In this document: in pieces, positions 23,908-36,122 of the stretch
How positions within the stretch are numbered: position 1 is the first letter of the stretch
Layout of the letters: each line of letters begins with the position of its first letter
Assembly: GCA_916700875.1 (NCBI GenBank)
Contig: CAKAKS010000062.1
Span: forward strand, 12,795,960-12,859,959
DNA: 64,000 nucleotides
Direction of reading: 5' to 3'
Source of the DNA: Sebastes aleutianus
Lineage: Eukaryota; Chordata; Actinopteri; Perciformes; Sebastidae
The notes under the pieces: model-generated
Seen by the model: the letters and a program-made list of their open reading frames with translations, nothing else
Told to the model about the DNA's origin: nothing
The model's database searches: none
Made by a program: the position numbers and the translations under genes

Positions 23908-24543
23908 CAGGGCTGTCAAAGTTAACGCGATAATAACGCGTTACGCAAATTTGTTTTCACGCCACTAACTACTTTAAAGCATCAACGGAGTCGATCTTTC
24001 GGAGGTTGTAACTGGCTCAGGTTTAAAGCAACCATGTCATAGTAGCTTGTCGGGTAGGAGGTTAAATAACGCTCCACACTTGTGCTAAATTTTGGTGAGG
24101 AAAGACTGGCATGGCCATTTTCCAAGGGGTCCCTTGACCTATGACCTCAAGATATGTGAATGAAAATGGGTTCTATGGGAACCCACGAGTCTCCCCTTTA
24201 CAGACATGCTCACTTTATGATAATCACATGCAGTTTGGGGCAAATCATAGTCAAGTCAACATACTGACAGCAGTTATGATTTTAAGCACATTTTTTTATG
24301 CTAAGTGCAGTACCCGTGAGGGTTTCTGGACAATATTTGTCATCGTTTTGTGTTATTAATTGAATTCCAATAATAAATATATACATACATTTGCATAAAG
24401 CAAGCATATTTGCCCACTCCCATGATGATAAGAGTATTAAATACCTGATAAATCTCATTTGAGGCACATTTTGAACAGATATAAAATGTGTGATTAATTT
24501 GCGATTAATAGAGGTTAAATATTTTAATTGATTGACAGCCCTA
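23908..24543 (-). mobile_element. hAT family A, complete 636-bp copy with perfect target duplication
   Basis: Left end CAGGGCTGTCAAAGTTAACG, right end ...TTGACAGCCCTA, flanked on both sides by ATTCGTAT (23900-23907 and 24544-24551). This 8-bp duplication and the 12-bp TIR define the family as hAT and fix its termini. The orientation is reversed relative to the copies at 18560 and 20507. It is non-autonomous, with no transposase frame. It is the best reference copy in the window. Confidence 0.9.
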
Positions 24544-24551
24544 ATTCGTAT

Positions 24552-25309
24552 ACAAGCTGTATAGTCTTCCTAAAATATGGCACCATATAGTGAGTCTGGA
24601 CTTTGATAACACAGCAGCCTTTTCTGTGTCAGTACAAAGAATGCAGTGGGACTTTGGCAGGACAGTCGGGCTGGCAGCAGCAGCAGTCAGAGGCTCAGAC
24701 TGGCTCTGCCCCGGCTTTGTCCCACACATCACGCAGAGCTGACTCTCCCAGTTCACATATAGGCTGTTTAGTTTGAAACGTGGCCCAGTTTGTGCTGCTC
24801 CACCGCTATAAATATTCTGGATTTCAGGAGGGGGCACACCTGTTCAACAAAATGATCCTTTGGCTTTGTAGGTCACTGCTGAGTGAGATCACAGTCAAGG
24901 ATTTCAGTTTTTATTCATTTTCAGCTCTCTAATGTCCAAGGTCAAGAGCAATGTGTCAAAAGTAACAGGACATCAAAGAGGTTTAAACATGAGTCTCAAG
25001 TGCAGAGTCTATAATCAGCAGAGTGTGTACCTATGCAGGTTTTTTTTTGGCTACGAGAGTGCACTGTTTGATGGTATTTTCATGCGTTCAGCTCATGTCT
25101 ATTAGCAGAAGTAGGCCAGTGTTACATCAGACGAGCTTGCCAGTGAGTGTGCTGGCCCCAACGGACAAAGTGTGTCACTGCGACGCTCCTCTCCTTGCAG
25201 ATTAGCCTCCGATGCCAAAAAGAGTGAGTTGCCCAAAGCTCTATACAAGGTTATCTCTGCACAATGGAAACAGGTTGTGCCTCTGAAGCTTTACCTTCGT
25301 CCAAAGCCA
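24552..25309. other. Gene-free stretch
   Basis: No repeat or exon is recognised. Confidence 0.35.
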
Positions 25310-25866
25310 AGTTCACACTTTAAAAATCGTCAGATCACAGTACTGCTCACACTACACAAGTTGCTGTCTTGTAATTAGGAATCTTTAAATCATGTTTTTC
25401 ACAGTACATGACTGACTACAAGATCTTTCACCAGGAGGAATCCCAGATGAGTTCTCCAAACTTTGTTTTGTCACGAAAACACATGCGAGAAATACACGGT
25501 AAATTACGTGATACCGTACGCGAGGAAATGCGACACATACAGTAAGTTCCTATTGTTACAGGCGACCCCTCCTCCACCAGGTTAACCCTCAATGTCTCGC
25601 ACTCTCATTGGCTGTAGCTCGTGGCCGGAGTCCCCGTCAGATCCAGGTATTTAGCATGCAAGATATCTGGAATGTGTCTGCGAGGCATCGGCGGGCGTCG
25701 GCGAGCCTCTCGACTTGTGTCTTTGAGCAGTTCACACGGACGCTCGAGCACCGATGATCAAGCAGCGAGCCAACGCCGATTTGCCTCTGATCTGGGGCTT
25801 TTGTCAGGGATTTCTAAAAACTCTTGAACAGCGGAGAATCAGGGCTAAAGTCGTGTAGTGTGAATT
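25310..25866. mobile_element. Inverted-end repeat (TTCACACTACACGACTTT type)
   Basis: The left end reads AGTTCACACTTTAAAAATCG. The right end on the minus strand reads AATTCACACTACACGACTTT. The inner part is CpG-rich, unlike the flanks. I know comparable 'cacactacacgactttagcc' elements in fish. The target duplication was not resolved. Confidence 0.5.
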
Positions 25867-26329
25867 AGGCATACATCTGTGAATTCTGTACTTTACAGAA
25901 AAGCAGGGGTGTGTCTTTATGTAATATGGCCTACAGTATTGAAACTTTCTGTCCTCAAGCAGTATAACAGAAAAAATAAGTATGGTTATAATGCTGTTTT
26001 GCTTTAATTTAGTCTGTTTGGTTACTAATGGTGACTCATTCTCTTATGTCAATCAGTGAGTAATGTGTTACCTAACTGGGGGTTTTTGGCATAAGGTTTA
26101 TAGAACATCATAACAGTTGACAGGCTGCGAGTTTGTTGACAGTCGCTGCTCTTCGATGGATCGTAATGGCTGCTCAGTTCAATGTTAGTCTTGCTTTGCG
26201 GGCTGTAAAAGTCAGTTGATAATTCAGTAATAAGTGTGTGTGTATCATCCTAATGGGTGTCATTGTGCTAAACCACCCAAACACTGGTGAAAGAACAGAG
26301 AGAAACAGGCAGTTTTCATGATATGTTGA
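25867..26329. other. Intergenic, 3' of gene 1
   Basis: Unique-looking sequence with nothing recognised. Confidence 0.4.
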
Positions 26330-26345
26330 TAGAGTCAACATTGTT

Positions 26346-26351
26346 TTTATT
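26346..26351 (-). terminator. Candidate poly(A) signal of gene 1
   Basis: AATAAA on the minus strand (plus-strand tttatt). It is the most distal plausible signal for gene 1 before unrelated sequence and would give a 3' UTR of about 2.07 kb. Another AATAAA at 27010-27015 would give a shorter form of about 1.4 kb. Confidence 0.4.
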
Positions 26352-28420
26352 GTATTTTCGATCTTGAAATGCTCCCATCTTCCACAATGAACATTAGTGT
26401 CTTTACATACATATTCATGTCAAAAGGAAGCGATGGTAATGACCAACCAGACCAACCGCCACCCATCTTTAAACACCACACTATCTTCGCCTGTTTTTTT
26501 TTTTTTTTGTCCTCTTGTCTTTTTCATAAAACCATCAGCAAAACCACAAACATTACTGATTAATACACACTGAAAAAAGGGGGATTGTGGAGGGGGAGAG
26601 GAGGAATGAGGCAAATACATGTCATCACAGTCAATAGGAGAAAAGACACAGCATAGAGAAAACGGAACAACACCTCGACGAAAAAAAGAGGATATAAAAC
26701 CAATGAAATAAACATTACAGTGTTGTTCGAGTGTGGAGGGGAACTTTACATTTATACACAAGCACCAAAAAGCCAAACGTGGTACATAGACTTTTGCTAA
26801 ACTAGGATCCAGTGCAGGCAATTCATCACTGCCCAGTAGCAGAACTACCATGAGAAAGGGATGAATAACCCCTGAAATGAATAATGGAGGCACATGGGAG
26901 ACGAGGGAGGTCTTCTTCTTCTTCATTAATTTAAACTCAGATTGTTGCTGGGGAATTTTTAACGCTGGCACCAATTGGACAATTAGAGAATTTTGGTTTT
27001 GCATTAACTTTTATTTCACAATAATTATCTGAAAGCCAATATGAACCTAAAGGGCCATGCTTGGTCACACTACAATTAATGTACAGTAACTCTTCTTCGG
27101 TCTTCACACAAGAGGAACTTGTTCAGAACTCAGTGCACTGTAGTGTGTTTACAAAAATGTGACTTAACTCCTTCTGCGGTTTTTCGCCCCCCCAAGCATC
27201 CCAATACCTCCATTACAGTTCAAACTCAAGGCTGCAGTATGTATCTTAAAAAGGTCTGTACACATTCTCCGTCTATGTCCCTGTGGGCTTTTCTACAGTG
27301 ATGGGCGTGTGGAGAAGAGGGAAATAAATACATTGGGCCAGTGAATGGTAACAACAACAAGATATGGTTGATAAAGCTCAAATAAGATAAAGGCTTAAAG
27401 CCTGCAGCTGGTGAATTCCACCGAATATTTAAAGGCTGGTTAAAGGTTTAAGAAATCCAAACATTTTAACGAGGCGCTTTGCCTCTGGAAACAACGTGTT
27501 CTCCATTCAGTGCTGTTGGCGCTCCAAAACCGGACGGCCATTTCTGTGTAAACAGGGCATTAACGAATGATTAATGCTAAAGCTTAACAATCAAGAGAGA
27601 GGCGTTTTTAACTCGAATGGGTCCTGTAGCAACGGTGGACAACGTGGCTGTACAGTAATTCATAATAGGATGGTCACTTTCAAAAAACCCTCGTTTACCA
27701 TTGCAGGTTTGTCGCATTTTTTGTTGAATTTGTATTCAAATTTTCTTTGTAAAATATATATTTATAATAGATACATATATTCATATATCACAGTCATATA
27801 CAAACCAAGTGCTTAAAAAATAAAGGTGATGGCAATCTTTTGTGAAAATAATGGAGATGGTTGGGGAGAGGATGGGTTGGTAGAGGTAGGGTCTGGGAAG
27901 AGGTATGGAACTTGATATTTGTAGTGTTGGTGTTTCTTTGGTCGAGGGGAATGTCCCCAGTGTACGTTTGCATTAGGTTTTTTAATTAAGGCAGATAGCC
28001 ATACATGTGTATGTTTGTCTACAGTCAGATATGTACCAAATTTATAGTACTGATAAAGCTCAAAACTTGTCCTACATTCTTGTTTGCAAGTGATCTAAAT
28101 GTGCTCAGCTGTATACTGTTGGATGACAAAAAGTAGAAAAGCAGGTAGTTCCATTCCTCCTCTCATCACATAAACAAAAGTGCTTCTGTAAGTATGGAGA
28201 GGATGTAAGAAATGACAAATCTGTACAATATATACAAGTATAATACAGCCCTACAAAATGTCCAGCCTTTTTGGTGAAATTGGGGAATAGGGGGAGTAGA
28301 AAAGCCCAGCTTCCTGTCCCGAGGGCTTGAGGAGAGGGGATTTGATTATAGGGCAAAAGGCATGATGGCGGGGTAGTTCTTAGAGGAGAAATTGTCTTTT
28401 TTGTCGTGACAAAAGTTCAC
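26352..28420 (-). other. Probable 3' UTR of gene 1
   Basis: There is no coding potential, and the stretch is free of the repeat families that crowd the rest of the window, as expected for transcribed sequence. On the minus strand it contains AU-rich words, such as ATTTATT at about 27325-27331. AU-rich elements of this kind destabilise transcripts of short-lived regulators. The extent rests on the poly(A) signal choice. Confidence 0.45.
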
Positions 28421-29431
28421 CTAATCTCGCCTCTTGTTTCGTCGTCCACCTGTCTCCTTTTTCCCGCTCTCCTTCCTGCTCTCCTCCCCCAAGGCCACCT
28501 GTTTGCAGCCAACGCCCGGGCTCTCTCGCATAATGTTCTGCTGTGGCATGAGGGACAAGTAGGGATGCTGGGGCAGGGGAGGCGGCGTGGCGGAGGGAGG
28601 GGTTGTCGGGGATTCCTGGCCGCTGCTTCCGCTGCTCCCGGTGCTCATGGCCCGGTGTTTGAGTCTGAGTTTGTGGGGCAACGCCGTGCCCTTCACCTCC
28701 CCCTGTGCCTGAGAGCAGCCGTGGGAGGAACGCAGAGGCGAGGCAGGATGGTGGAAGCTGGTGAGATGTTGGTTGTGGAAGCTGCCCATGTCTGAGCAGG
28801 ATGAGGAGGGGGACTCGTCGTCATCCGTGGAGGCCTCTTTGTCAGAGCTGCGGGGATCTCCGTCGCTGGATGATGTGTCCTTGCTAGAGGATTGCCCTCG
28901 GTAGTAAGCCTTGTTCCCGTGCCCGCCCTCGTATGTGAGCACAGGCGGCTCCTCGTCTTGGGCACTGAGGTATGAATGATGAGGCTGCTGGAGGTGGTGG
29001 TACAGGTGGGAGTGGTTGACCCCCTCCACTTGTTTGTGGAGGAGCTCTGCAGGTGAATCTCTCTCCTGCTGGTGCTGCTCCTGCTGCTGGGGAAGTGGGC
29101 AAACTCTGTACACCGGTCTCTCTCCAGTCTCACTACGGCTGTCTGAGAGCTCGTACGGAGGAGAGTCTAATGTCTTCCTCTCAAGCTGCTTCGTCACCTC
29201 AGCTAGAGTCTCCGTGGAGCTCTCTGTAACAGACTGGGGCGGGCGGCTGACACACGTCTGGCTGCTGCCGCTGCTCTGCCTCTGGACCGCCTGCAGGTCG
29301 ACTTCTGAGTGCCGCGTCAGGCTGTCCACTGGATAGGAGGCGCTGCTGGAGCCATACAGAATGACGCTCCTCTGGGCAGCAGGTGGGTGAGGGGCGGGCT
29401 GGGTGACAGTGGTGATAGTCTCCTGATGGGG

Positions 29432-29466
<35 letters not shown>

Positions 29467-30283
29467 GGTGATGGTGGTGCTGCTGTTGGCTGTGGTACGC
29501 AGCCTCCAGCTCCTGAGAATGCTGCTGGATCTGGTGGTGAGTGGGCACAGAGGCCAGACCACGGTGGATGTTGAACATGATCTGGGTGGTGGTGCCATTG
29601 GCAATGTCCATCTCTAGCCTATCACCTTCCTGTTTGATCTCAAAGGGAATTGGCTCGGGGCTGTCCCTGGAGGAGCCGTCGGACATGTCGGAGAGGGAGC
29701 CACGTGGGGAATATTTCACCAGCTGCCGGTGGCCGTCGCCGCGTCCAGACTGCTCCGTTTCTGAAGAATCAGAGTTCATCATCACCTGAGAGCCGCTAGA
29801 GTAACCGCTGGAGTAGTACTGGGCAGAAGAGGGGGAGGACGGGGATGAGCCTCCATTTCCCGCGTTGTTGCTTGCACCCATCTGCTGGCTCTTCTCAATG
29901 TAGGAGGCAGTGCTTATGAGGCCAAAGCGCAGCTTCAGCTGAAGCAGCTCTGTCTTGATCCTCATATTCTCATCATTCAGTGCAATGACACGGTTCTCCA
30001 AAACCATATCATTGAGACGTCTCTTCTCCCTGGAGCGCTTGGCGGCCTCGTTGTTTTTGCGGCGTTTCTCCCAGTAGCAGGCGTCCTTCTTCTCATCTGA
30101 AATGAACTCACGCTTTCGCCTGCAGCTCATGCTGGATTTGCCTTTGGGGAGGCGCCCCATACGAGACGGACTCCCTTCGGCAGAAGGAAGAGACTCTTCA
30201 TAACTGCTGAAGGTCTCGATGCAGTTATGGTTATTCCCTGAGTTTTTGGTTAATGTCTTTAGAGCTGAAGTTAGATTTTCCAT
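28421..30283 (-). CDS. nfil3-like: NFIL3/E4BP4-like bZIP transcription factor (gene 1)
   Basis: 620 aa, one uninterrupted coding exon. The basic region is KRRKNNEAAKRSREKRR at residues 73-89. The zipper has L95, L102, I109 and L116 in heptad register, and the basic region is preceded by the NFIL3-type CRRKREFISDEKKDACYW. Downstream, SPRGSLSDMSDGSS (192-205), a sumoylation-type IKQE (216-219) and ALPHKLRLK (534-542) have counterparts in mammalian NFIL3. The middle is low-complexity, with His and a 12-Gln run (273-284), Ser-rich stretches and Pro near the end. The protein is longer than mammalian NFIL3 (about 460 aa) and ends in a basic GRRNKRRD tail, with no C-terminal leucine coil. The family acts in the nucleus as a homodimeric repressor of D-box sites, opposing PAR-bZIP activators. 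The ATG context is good (A at -3, G at +4), and an upstream acceptor at 30677 agrees with this start. Teleosts have several numbered nfil3 paralogs, and I cannot say which this is. The family call is firm. Confidence 0.93.
29431..29466 (-). repeat. Pure (CAA)12 tract coding polyglutamine
   Basis: On the coding strand, twelve uninterrupted CAA codons specify Gln 273-284, preceded by four His. Pure trinucleotide tracts of this kind commonly vary in length between individuals. The use of CAA rather than CAG is notable. Confidence 0.9.
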
Positions 30284-30676
30284 TTTTGTCTCTTGGTAGC
30301 CAGTTTAAAATGTTTCTTGGGGCAAAGAACCAGGTCAGAGGCCAAGGGAAAAACAACTTTGAAGGTTTTCTCGGAAAGTTCTTGGTCTGTTTATTGCAGG
30401 TTCAGTGTAGTTATGACAGGAGGGGACTCAAGTGTCCAAAGCTGGAGTTCAGCATTAGCAACCCTCATTTATCCAGTTGAAGGGGTTTTTGGTTCAGTGT
30501 CCAGACTCTTTTCTTCTGGTTTTTCCGCTGTTGGTTGTTAAGCTGGCGGAGTCCTAGATCCCCACGCAAACAGCAGGATGTAGGTCGGCCCGTCTACCTC
30601 GGTGTGTCAGTCTCTTGGGGAGCTTCGCTCTCGCTCCGTCTGTCTGTCTCTCTTCGGTTGAATGCGAGATGAAAGG
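30284..30676 (-). other. 5' UTR part of gene 1 exon 2
   Basis: Non-coding sequence between the inferred splice acceptor and the start codon. It holds two upstream open reading frames, described separately. There is no in-frame upstream extension of the protein. Confidence 0.6.
30391..30468 (-). CDS. uORF of 25 codons in the gene 1 5' UTR
   Basis: The ATG at 30468 opens MRVANAELQLWTLESPPVIT... and stops at TAA 30393-30391. A second uATG at 30455 in another frame gives 14 codons ending at 30411. Both end before the main ATG, so they could reduce or regulate translation of the repressor. Whether either is translated is unknown. Confidence 0.35.
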   Translation of the reverse strand: MRVANAELQLWTLESPPVITTLNLQ

Positions 30677-31011
30677 CTGCAGAGATAAAAAACAGAAAAA
30701 CAGATACGTTAATCCATGTGGACTGCTGATCCTCCATTATGCATTCACAAGGCAGACTTAAAATTATTTAAGGCATTTTTTCTAAAACATTTCATGCTAT
30801 TGTTTGCATAGTGATCAAAGACACATTTCAACATCTGAGCAGCTTTCCGCTGCCGTTTTGGCATGTCTGGCTTTAACTGACAGTGTCGCCCCTGGCAACT
30901 AATGAATGGTCGCTAGACCTCACCGTCTGACCTTTTAGCCCCGCTATTGATCTGCTCTGTCTGCAGCCTATGACCCCTGACCCTTATCCTGGCATGTTGA
31001 TGTTGACTTTT

Positions 31012-31021
31012 GTGACGTAAT
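31012..31021 (+). promoter_or_regulatory. E4BP4-type site GTGACGTAAT
   Basis: A perfect match to the E4BP4 consensus RTKAYGTAAY, 335 bp upstream of the gene 1 exon 2 acceptor, inside intron 1. Function is inferred. Confidence 0.4.
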
Positions 31022-32195
31022 GAGGCCCTTGAGTTCATTGCAAGGCGGACGATCCTGTTTCATCTCGACACCCAGTGGTTCTAAAAGCTTCGGCGTAACA
31101 TTTTAAACCTGTAGAAATATCTGAGCTCGCCTTTTCTTAAGCATGTGAAATAAAAAATAAAAGACTTGTAATTAGAAATGGCATATACGGCAACTGAGGT
31201 ACAATTAATAATGTAACTGCATTAGAAATTGCATCAGTCTGACAAATGCTGAGAGCACCAAACTCCACTGTTTCAGGATTGGCTCTTTTTGTTCGCCTGC
31301 TGAGTATTTTGGCCAGACGGAGCTAAAGGGTGAGTCAGATGCAGGGCTGGTGGGGTTCCCTGGATCCGATTTAGAACATTTCACACAAAAAAAGAAAACC
31401 TACACGAAGAGGAACAGCCCACTGCTTTTCCACCCCATCCACAAACACCGGCGAAACGCCACAACCCCCCACATGCGTTCATCCGCAGAGGAATGTGGCA
31501 GCATTCTTCGCCAAAACAACTCAATGCCAAATCAATGATGCAGAGTGAGCAGATAAGGCAGACAAAGGCAGCAGACAGAGCAGGTCAAGGATAAAGAGGC
31601 TGAGGCTGGGGAGATTCGGAGGTGTGGGGGCAGCTGGGAGGTGGGGCGTTGATAAATATAGGTCACGGGCTCCTGGAAAGAAAGGAGGCGGGAGGCGAGA
31701 CACGGGCAGGAATAACACGGCCTGTTAACGTTTGGGTAAAACACGAGGGTGGTCGGAAGTCTCATAATAACTATGTGGATGGTTTCCTCAGAGCTGGAAC
31801 ACGGCGGGGAGCACTCTCTAAGAGCTGAACAGGTGTGCCTCCAGACTGTACGATGTTGTAATTATTAGAGCAGAACACCAATGAATTAAACTGAAAAGTC
31901 ATCTTTTTAAATGCTTGTTTTTTGCCATGTTTCTAATTTGGTCATGCAGTTATTGTGCTCCTGCATGACATAACAACAAAAAATTAATCAGTCTGAATTT
32001 AGATTACCACGAACCTACACAATCAGAAATTGACTAAGTATTGAAGGTCAAACATAGAGTCAGAGTAGATCCAGCTGCAGGAAATGTTTGTTACTCAACA
32101 TCTGCACTCCTGCATAAGCACTATTACACTGTCTGAATCTGTAATCTCATAATCTGGCAAGGTGTTTGCACTGGTTATTCCCAGGATGTGACACC

Positions 32196-32205
32196 ATTAT
32201 GTAAC
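32196..32205 (+). promoter_or_regulatory. E4BP4-type site ATTATGTAAC
   Basis: A perfect match to RTKAYGTAAY in intron 1 of gene 1. By chance alone, a few such matches are expected in 64 kb of AT-rich sequence. Confidence 0.35.
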
Positions 32206-32931
32206 AACAGGCGTATCCTAGCAATGAATATGGATTTGAGCCCAGATTCTGGGACTATTTTGCCGCTATAATATAAATATAAGGATCAAATCTATTACAT
32301 TCACACCATATTTGTGTTTATGTCTGGTTTTTCGTCTGCTTGGTTGAGCGGTTTAAGGTTACCCTCGTGAGCCTCGGACATGTGGCTGTCGGGCACAAGA
32401 GAGAAAAAGAAGGAGGCTTTTTTCTCTGCGTGTCCCACTGACCCAGAAACCGGGGAACCGACTGCACTCCTTAAACACAAGTCTCGCTGCCTCCGCCTGC
32501 ACGGCTCGTCGGAATATAGGTCAGCCGAGCTGCGCAGAGGTGAAGCCGGCGAGATCAGAAAGAGGACAAAAAAGAGATTGGAAGACAGAAAAAAGGAACA
32601 AAGAGGCGCAGAGAATTAGAGCGTTGTCTAAATATAGACGGAGGTGAGAGCAAGTGGAGCGGAGACAAAGGAAGGGAATCAATGAGGGAGAGTTAAAACA
32701 AAGAGAGGGATGGAGATGAGATCAGACTGAAGCTGGATAGGCAGGGAAACCAGAGGCAATTGAGACATATGCATCAATAGAAGGAATGTGTCACCCATAG
32801 CAACAAAATGAGGGAAACAGAAAAGGCGACCAATCATATCGGACTTTCTCTCCCTTCCTCTGAACCAGTGGTTTGACATGGCCAAAGGCAGATAGTAAGA
32901 AAACAACGTTGGGTAACAAAAGGAGGGCGAT

Positions 32932-32939
32932 TGACGTCA
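32932..32939. promoter_or_regulatory. Palindromic CRE TGACGTCA
   Basis: A full CREB/ATF site in intron 1 of gene 1. NFIL3-type bZIPs can bind some CRE/ATF sequences, and cAMP signalling induces related genes. Occupancy is not shown by sequence. Confidence 0.4.
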
Positions 32940-35874
32940 CAAAGTGCGTATACTACATATCTCCCCTCCAGTCAGGATGAGCCGGGCACGTGAATGAACT
33001 CTGGTGTTTAATTAACTCACAGTGGTGGCTCTCGCCCTTTTCTCTCTGTGCATTTGCCCCGTCTCTCTTTCAGTATTCCACCATGTGAATGAAGCACAGA
33101 GACCTACATCTGTGTGTCTCTCCTTCACAGCTCAGCCTCTAATCCATTTCATTCCCCCTCTCTTTGTCATCAAAATTCCAAACGGGAAATGCTTGTAGCC
33201 AGAACAGAAAAATCACAGCTGCCAAGTTAAAATGCAGCTTTTTTTTTTTTTTATTTGCATGCATAAGTGTGATTTTCCAGCACAAATAACATCCCACTGA
33301 TGCAAGCAAACATACAGTGTAATCGCAGCCCCCCACATGTCCTTGACCTAGATTTACTCTTTCCCAATTTATCATATAATCTACACGTGTCATCGCTCGG
33401 TCTCTGTGGCACTTGTGGAATGATAGCGCAGGAAAAGAATCCCAGTTGCACTCGCTCACACAACCGCGGGGGCCCTCAGCGCCGCAAGAGTCTAAATGTG
33501 GCGACGAGCTCTGGAAAAACAGTAGACAAGAGTTCAAACCCCCCTGCACGTGTTTCTGTGGAGCGTTTCAGGAAATGGGAGCAAGTCTAAAATAAAGAAA
33601 GGAGATTGGGGTGGAGGGGGCACATGCTTGAGAGAAAAGGGGAATGATGAAACTGGGAAGAATGTATGGCACGTGGTGCAGGGTTGGGGGGGGGGGGTCA
33701 TGGGTGGGGTCTGCTTGAATTCCAAGTCTGGGGGGGTTGACTTTATCTTCCCAAGAAAAAGGAGCAGGGGGGGCGGTTAGGAAATCAGTGAGCATGCCAG
33801 CAAGGCGGAGTCCCATCCAACCTAGATTCTTGTTCCACGAACACACACAGGCCATATCAGCCTCTCTCAAAAAAGGGGGAAAAAAAGCCTAGTGACTCAG
33901 TCCATGTGTTGCTCCAGTCACATGTGCTCCCTTGGCCTACTAAATGGTGTAATTCGCCTCTGCTTGCTGGCTCCCTCCAAACCACAGCACAATAACAAAG
34001 CACAGCCCTCATTTTTTATATCATCTTTATGTGCCAGGAAACCCCGGGAAAGTCAAGAGGCCTCAAAGTAAAGTGGGACAGGATGGAAAGCCCTGCTGAG
34101 CTTCTGCCCATGAACTCCCCCTCCCATGCACAGTTTAATTTAGTAAAGCTGGACAGGGTTTCCATCAGACCTAAATAACCACAGAACAGTTGTCTTAAGC
34201 AGTTCACATCAAGTGATGCAATAAGATTTAAATATATTTGGAAGAAAAGCTTTTTTTTCCCCTATACATTGTGTAAGTTTTGATAACTGAAATAGTCTTG
34301 ATTTACCATACGATACAACTTTATTGTCAGTTTGCACATTTTGCATCCATAGGCAGCTCAGTTTGAGAAAAAGTACACATACAATAGACCTACTGTTACC
34401 ATAGACAGACAGACAAGTAAGAAAAATTAATATTTCTGCATGTTTGCCTCGTTTCTTTGTTATGGCGGGTAGAGGGATTTATTTTGGTGGTGGTTTTGAT
34501 TCTGCCTTTCTAGTCTCATCCCCCCTCCCACAGGACTAATGTGACCTACATTCAGAGCTGGCATAGAGACCCAGTGCGGTGCGCCAAAGCGCAGCAAAGC
34601 GCGCAGGGCTGCACAGCCACAGACCTCTGGGTTTACACCGATTGCATAATCTGCCCCGTATACTTTGATCCGTTTTTAATTAATTTATTAATGTATTATG
34701 CAACCTGAATAACCTCTTCAGTGTTTAATACGCCGGTGTGCAGCTATACAAGATGCAAGGTGCACAAGCACGATGTGCAATGCGTAAAAGCGCTTCAACT
34801 CCACTTTCGCAGCAAAACAAATCTAGAAAATGGCTTGTTCGCAATGCTATCATGTGTTAATTATATGAATATATACATATATATATGTATATATACTGTT
34901 ACAGTACATGTGAGAAGAACGCTGTAAGAGGTGGAAGGAGGTGCCCACGTGCAGCACATAAACCCACAAAGCCAGTATGGAAAAAAAAGGAATTCTCTTC
35001 CAAAATAAAATGTCAAATATCTAATAAAACGCACCAATTTGTCTCGTCTTTATCACCTATATTTTTACAAGTTATGGAAATATTTAAACCACTACTGATT
35101 CAGTGCTGGACTGCAGGAAAACTGAGTTTTAATGCGTCCAAGTTCAATAAAAAAAGGCCATAATGTATGGATTAATTCCACTTCTCATTCACTTATAGCA
35201 ACACACTGTGAGAAATATGTTACCCCGGATGCCTCCTTTGTTGCTCTGTCTGACAAATCGTCTTCATGCATATCTAATCGGATCCTCAGTCATCCGAGGC
35301 GACTGACTGCGTGAATCACATCTGTGCTGTGAAATTCACCCCAAAAAACACGAGAATCTACACATTTTAAATCCGCCATGTAATCAGAAATATAACACCT
35401 CCAAGAATATCTGTCAGTATAGAGAGCTGCTCAGGAAACACAGAAGCACATCTGACCCACATTTGGATCCAGATGTTCCGACCCAGATGTTCCGACCCAC
35501 ACCAGCTCACCTGGCAGCTCCAGAGCGCGTGACCATCCTTCATCCTTTTTTCCTATTTCTTATTTCTGGCTCCAATCAGTCCGAGGTTGTAACGGCAAAG
35601 AAACCCAACTAAAAATGTCCACCACATGTATCCAGAACGGATGATCTGTGCTTCTTTCAGACTGCTAACAGCACACTATAAAGGGTTAACCTGCACAGCC
35701 GCGTTAACCTTTACAAAGAGCTGCTCTACACGTGACGGAGAGAAGTGTGTCCTCGGTGCCTGCATGGGCTTTTTTTTTTTTCCTACAGTTGCCTGTATAG
35801 GACTGTATAGCCTACTAACCTGAAAGAAGCCGGGTATAAATAAGTGGCAGATCATAGAATCGCTGCAACACTGA

Positions 35875-36069
35875 ACAGTTATGTAGCCTTATAATAATAA
35901 TAATAATAAAAATAATAGTTGAATAATAATAATTACCTGAAAGCAGGTGTATTAGCCTACTGAACCGAATCTGGGATAAACAGACTAAGCAAGTACCTGA
36001 AAGCACCACAACAACCCATGACTATATGATTATAGTCATATAGTCATAATTATACGTTATGTAGCCTAA

Positions 36070-36122
<53 letters not shown>

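Noticed and set aside
26420..27004. 194-residue minus-strand open frame downstream of gene 1
   Set aside because: It lies in the inferred 3' UTR, is hydrophobic only by base composition, and shows no recognisable domain.
28406..29789. Plus-strand reading frames opposite the gene 1 CDS
   Set aside because: They are antisense shadows. The minus strand has the bZIP domain and family motifs, and the plus frames are fragmented and leucine-rich because of the CAA tract.
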